NCBI GenBank assembly: GCA_900548135.1
Contig: URJC01000098.1
Location: 1-8,150 of the forward strand
Length of the DNA: 8,150 nucleotides
Direction: 5' to 3'
Origin: an uncultured Odoribacter sp.
GTDB taxonomy: Bacteria > Bacteroidota > Bacteroidia > Bacteroidales > Marinifilaceae
Part shown: piece by piece, positions 6,323 through 8,150 of the stretch
Numbering within the stretch: the stretch's first letter is position 1
Layout of the letters: the number at the start of each line of letters is the position of its first letter
The notes under the pieces: model-generated
Told to the model about the DNA's origin: nothing
What the model saw: the letters and a program-made list of their open reading frames with translations, nothing else
Databases searched by the model: none
Position numbers and translations under genes: made by a program

Positions 6323-7834
6323 ATGAAAATCAGGTTGTTTATTTTATTTTTAATAATGTGGACAGACAATATATTTGCTCAGTCAGTTATTCCTTCCCCT
6401 GAAGATTGTGTAATGGGAAAAGGATATTTTCGTTTGAAGGGGGAAGCTATTTGTCAGATACAGGATTCCGGAATAGTTTGGAAAACTTATCTGAAAGATG
6501 TTTTTTTACCTGAAATAGGTTGTAGATTTAAACAGGATGCTGGCCATAAAGCAAATTTTCGCTTTCTTCATGACGCTGTTTTACCTGTTGAAGCTTACTC
6601 TATTGTAATTGATCGTAAGGGGATTGAGGTTATGTCTGGGTCTGATGCTGGTTTCTTCTATGCTTTACAGACTTTGCGGCAGTTAGCGCTGAAAATACCC
6701 CGTGGGGTTGCATGGCCTTTTGTCCGTATTGCAGATTGTCCACGTTATCGTTGGCGTAGTTTCTTGCTGGATTCCGGACGACAATATCAGCGGATGGAGA
6801 CTATAAAAAAATACATTGATATGGCAGCTTATTTTCACTGGCATCTGACAGAAGGCCTGGGCTGGCGTATTGAGATTAAAAAATATCCCCGTTTGACCCA
6901 GGTTGGGGCGTTTGTTGGAAAAGGGCCTGAACAACAAGGTTTTTATTCCCAGGAGCAAATCCGTGAAATCGTGAAATATGCTGCTGCCCGCTGTGTGACG
7001 GTAGTTCCGGAAATTGATATTCCAGGACATGCTGAAGCTGCTTTGATGGCATATCCGGAGTTCGGATGTTTCAATGAGACACCGGAGATTCCTGAGTATG
7101 GATTTACGCAAAATATTTTCTGTGGTGGCAAAATGGCTACTCTCTGTTTTTTGAAAGAGGTGTTGGATGAAGTTTGTGATTTATTCCCTTCCGGATATAT
7201 TCATTTGGGAGGAGATGAGGCACCAAAGGGGAATTGGGATAAATGTCCGGATTGCCAGGCTCGGCTTAACCAATTGGGTTTGGAGAATAACCATGCCTTA
7301 CAATTATGGTTGTCGGCTGAGTTGGCTACTTATTTGAAAGGAAAGGGGCGGAAAGTGATTTTCTGGGAGGATGTGTTACTGGGCAAAGAGCTTAAATTAC
7401 CGGATAATGCTGTCATTCAATGGTGGAATTGGCGGGTGCACCGGGAAACGTTATGCCGGGAGGCTTTACGCCGGGGGCATGAAGTTATTTGTGGTACTAA
7501 TTATTATACCTATCTGAATTTTCCGCTTACCCCGTGGAAAGGATATGACAGAGGCCGTACCTTTGACTTGCGTACAGCATATGAAAAAAATCCTTCTATG
7601 AACCGGGATACAAACAGATTGGTTTTAGGAATGAGTTGTGCTTTATGGACAGATTATGGATTGACAGAAAATATGCTGGATGAACGCCTTTTTCCTCGTA
7701 TTTTTGCTTTGGCTGAACAAATGTGGCATAAAGGTGATTATCTGTCGTTTGATGAATTACTGGAAAAAATAAAGAAGAAGCAGAAATGGTTTGAGAAATT
7801 AGGTTATACTTATGACATAAATTTGAAAATATAA
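6323..7834 (+). CDS. GH20 beta-N-acetylhexosaminidase, secreted, with short internal deletion
   Basis: A 503-residue secreted exo-hexosaminidase. Residues 1-19 form a signal peptide cut after IFA before Q20, so it is probably periplasmic. The GH20b domain covers about 20-135 (ending near GFFYALQTLRQL). The GH20 barrel covers about 142-475, with R145, HWHLTEGLGW (172-181), PEIDIPGH, the catalytic pair D298-E299 in HLGGDEAPKGNW, FWEDV, QWWNW, YYTYLNFP and LWTDY. No extra C-terminal domain is present. It belongs to a different GH20 subgroup from its upstream neighbour. Oddity: only five residues (MAAYF) separate ID from HWHL, where the neighbour and usual family members have ten, so the K-x-N turn before strand 2 is missing. 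The reading frame is intact. The deletion may lower activity or reflect local refolding. The ATG fits the signal peptide. Confidence 0.93.
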   Translation: MKIRLFILFLIMWTDNIFAQSVIPSPEDCVMGKGYFRLKGEAICQIQDSGIVWKTYLKDVFLPEIGCRFKQDAGHKANFRFLHDAVLPVEAYSIVIDRKGIEVMSGSDAGFFYALQTLRQLALKIPRGVAWPFVRIADCPRYRWRSFLLDSGRQYQRMETIKKYIDMAAYFHWHLTEGLGWRIEIKKYPRLTQVGAFVGKGPEQQGFYSQEQIREIVKYAAARCVTVVPEIDIPGHAEAALMAYPEFGCFNETPEIPEYGFTQNIFCGGKMATLCFLKEVLDEVCDLFPSGYIHLGGDEAPKGNWDKCPDCQARLNQLGLENNHALQLWLSAELATYLKGKGRKVIFWEDVLLGKELKLPDNAVIQWWNWRVHRETLCREALRRGHEVICGTNYYTYLNFPLTPWKGYDRGRTFDLRTAYEKNPSMNRDTNRLVLGMSCALWTDYGLTENMLDERLFPRIFALAEQMWHKGDYLSFDELLEKIKKKQKWFEKLGYTYDINLKI

Positions 7835-7865
7835 ATGATGATATCGTATTTTATGAAAAGTGTAT

Positions 7866-7889
7866 CATACGCCTTTATGGGCGGGTATG
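7866..7889 (+). other. Weak bulged hairpin after the second GH20 gene
   Basis: CATACGCC pairs with GGC and GTATG across a 6-base loop, with a two-base GG bulge, and is followed by AAAAATAG. CGTAT near 7844-7848 could instead pair with ATACG at 7867-7871, so two alternative folds exist. With the stronger terminator only 22 bp downstream, this is probably a minor 3' stem. Confidence 0.22.
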
Positions 7890-7910
7890 AAAAATAGAAA
7901 CATAGAAAAA

Positions 7911-7938
7911 AATCCTGCTGAAACAAACCAGCAGGATT
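7911..7938. terminator. Bidirectional intrinsic terminator between convergent genes
   Basis: A perfect 10-bp stem, AATCCTGCTG (7911-7920) with CAGCAGGATT (7929-7938), closes an 8-base loop. Seven T residues lie on the right (7937-7943) and seven A residues on the left (7906-7912). It therefore reads as a classic intrinsic terminator in both directions, serving the second GH20 gene on the plus strand and the GGGtGRT gene on the minus strand. Confidence 0.92.
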
Positions 7939-7948
7939 TTTTTATGTG

Positions 7949-7964
7949 AGATAGTTACCTATCT
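7949..7964. repeat. Perfect hairpin just after the GGGtGRT stop codon
   Basis: AGATAG, loop TTAC, CTATCT: a perfect 6-bp stem with a tetraloop, ending two bases from the minus-strand stop codon. It lies between that stop and the bidirectional terminator, so the GGGtGRT mRNA would end in two consecutive stem-loops. A role in 3'-end stability is possible; chance is not excluded. Confidence 0.45.
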
Positions 7965-7966
7965 GA

Positions 7967-8150
7967 TTACTTAGCTAATGCCTGAGCCACAGATACGGCA
8001 ACAGCAACGGTAGCACCTACCATCGGGTTATTACCCATACCCAGGAAGCCCATCATTTCTACGTGAGCCGGAACGGATGAAGAACCGGCGAACTGTGCGT
8101 CGGAATGCATACGGCCCATGGTGTCGGTCATTCCATATGAAGCAGGACCT
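7967..8150 (-). CDS. GGGtGRT-family protein, C-terminal end only
   Basis: The last 60 codons and the stop (TAA, 7967-7969) of a minus-strand gene that continues beyond the right edge. The visible protein runs GPASYGMTDTMGRMHSDAQF, then AGSSSVPAHVEMMGFLGMGN, then NPMVGATVAVAVSVAQALAK. From memory this matches the highly conserved C-terminus of the GGGtGRT family (PF14057), found in Bacteroidetes and Clostridia. The proteins are soluble, about 330 residues long and of unknown function. The motif that names the family would lie just outside the window. The codons are noticeably more GC-rich at third positions than in the neighbouring genes, as in strongly expressed genes. It ends in a hairpin and then the shared terminator. 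Family assignment is fairly sure; no function can be given. Confidence 0.83.
   Translation of the reverse strand, partial: GPASYGMTDTMGRMHSDAQFAGSSSVPAHVEMMGFLGMGNNPMVGATVAVAVSVAQALAK

Noticed and set aside
6160..6369. Minus-strand ORF across the spacer between the GH20 genes
   Set aside because: It overlaps the signal peptide of the second GH20 gene, has AT-driven Asn/Ile/Lys-rich composition, and the spacer already contains a promoter-like element for the plus strand.
1..8150. Mobile elements, CRISPR arrays, tRNA or rRNA genes, phase-variation inverted repeats
   Set aside because: I saw no transposase, integrase, regularly spaced repeat, cloverleaf or long invertible repeat anywhere in the window.

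Overview
The window looks like chromosomal DNA from a gut-type Bacteroidales bacterium; an Odoribacter- or Butyricimonas-like genome is possible, but I cannot fix the genus. The reasons are a DUF3078 outer-membrane-type protein, a GGGtGRT-family protein, two GH20 beta-hexosaminidases of Bacteroidetes style, moderately AT-rich DNA, starts without strong Shine-Dalgarno sequences, and matches to the Bacteroidetes -7 box (TAnnTTTG).

Left part (1-1850): the 3' end of a MATE-family efflux transporter is followed 20 bp later by a cytidylate kinase-like gene. The pair is probably one transcript and ends at a strong hairpin (1812-1842). Converging on it from the minus strand is a three-helix GlsB/YeaQ/YmgE-type small membrane protein. 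Its upstream spacer carries a short perfect inverted repeat and an imperfect direct repeat.

Middle (2281-3853): a doubtful 79-residue minus-strand ORF is followed by a secreted DUF3078 protein, which is beta-rich and ends in Phe. About 350 bp after that hold no intact gene. They do contain protein-like stretches split over three frames, which I read as a decayed small gene.

Right part (3854-7834): two GH20 genes lie in tandem on the plus strand. The first encodes a large lipoprotein with GH20b, GH20, chitobiase C-terminal and PA14-like domains. The second encodes a smaller secreted enzyme with only GH20b and GH20 and no extra modules. Both keep the catalytic Asp-Glu pair. Together they would remove terminal GlcNAc/GalNAc from host or microbial glycans at the cell surface and in the periplasm. 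The second lacks about five residues just before its conserved HWHL strand, which may affect folding or activity. A bidirectional terminator separates it from the convergent 3' end of a GGGtGRT-family gene.

I found no mobile element, CRISPR array, tRNA/rRNA or convincing new multi-gene system. The items most worth a second look are the deletion in the second GH20, the decayed ORF at 3574-3823 and the different cell locations predicted for the two GH20 enzymes.
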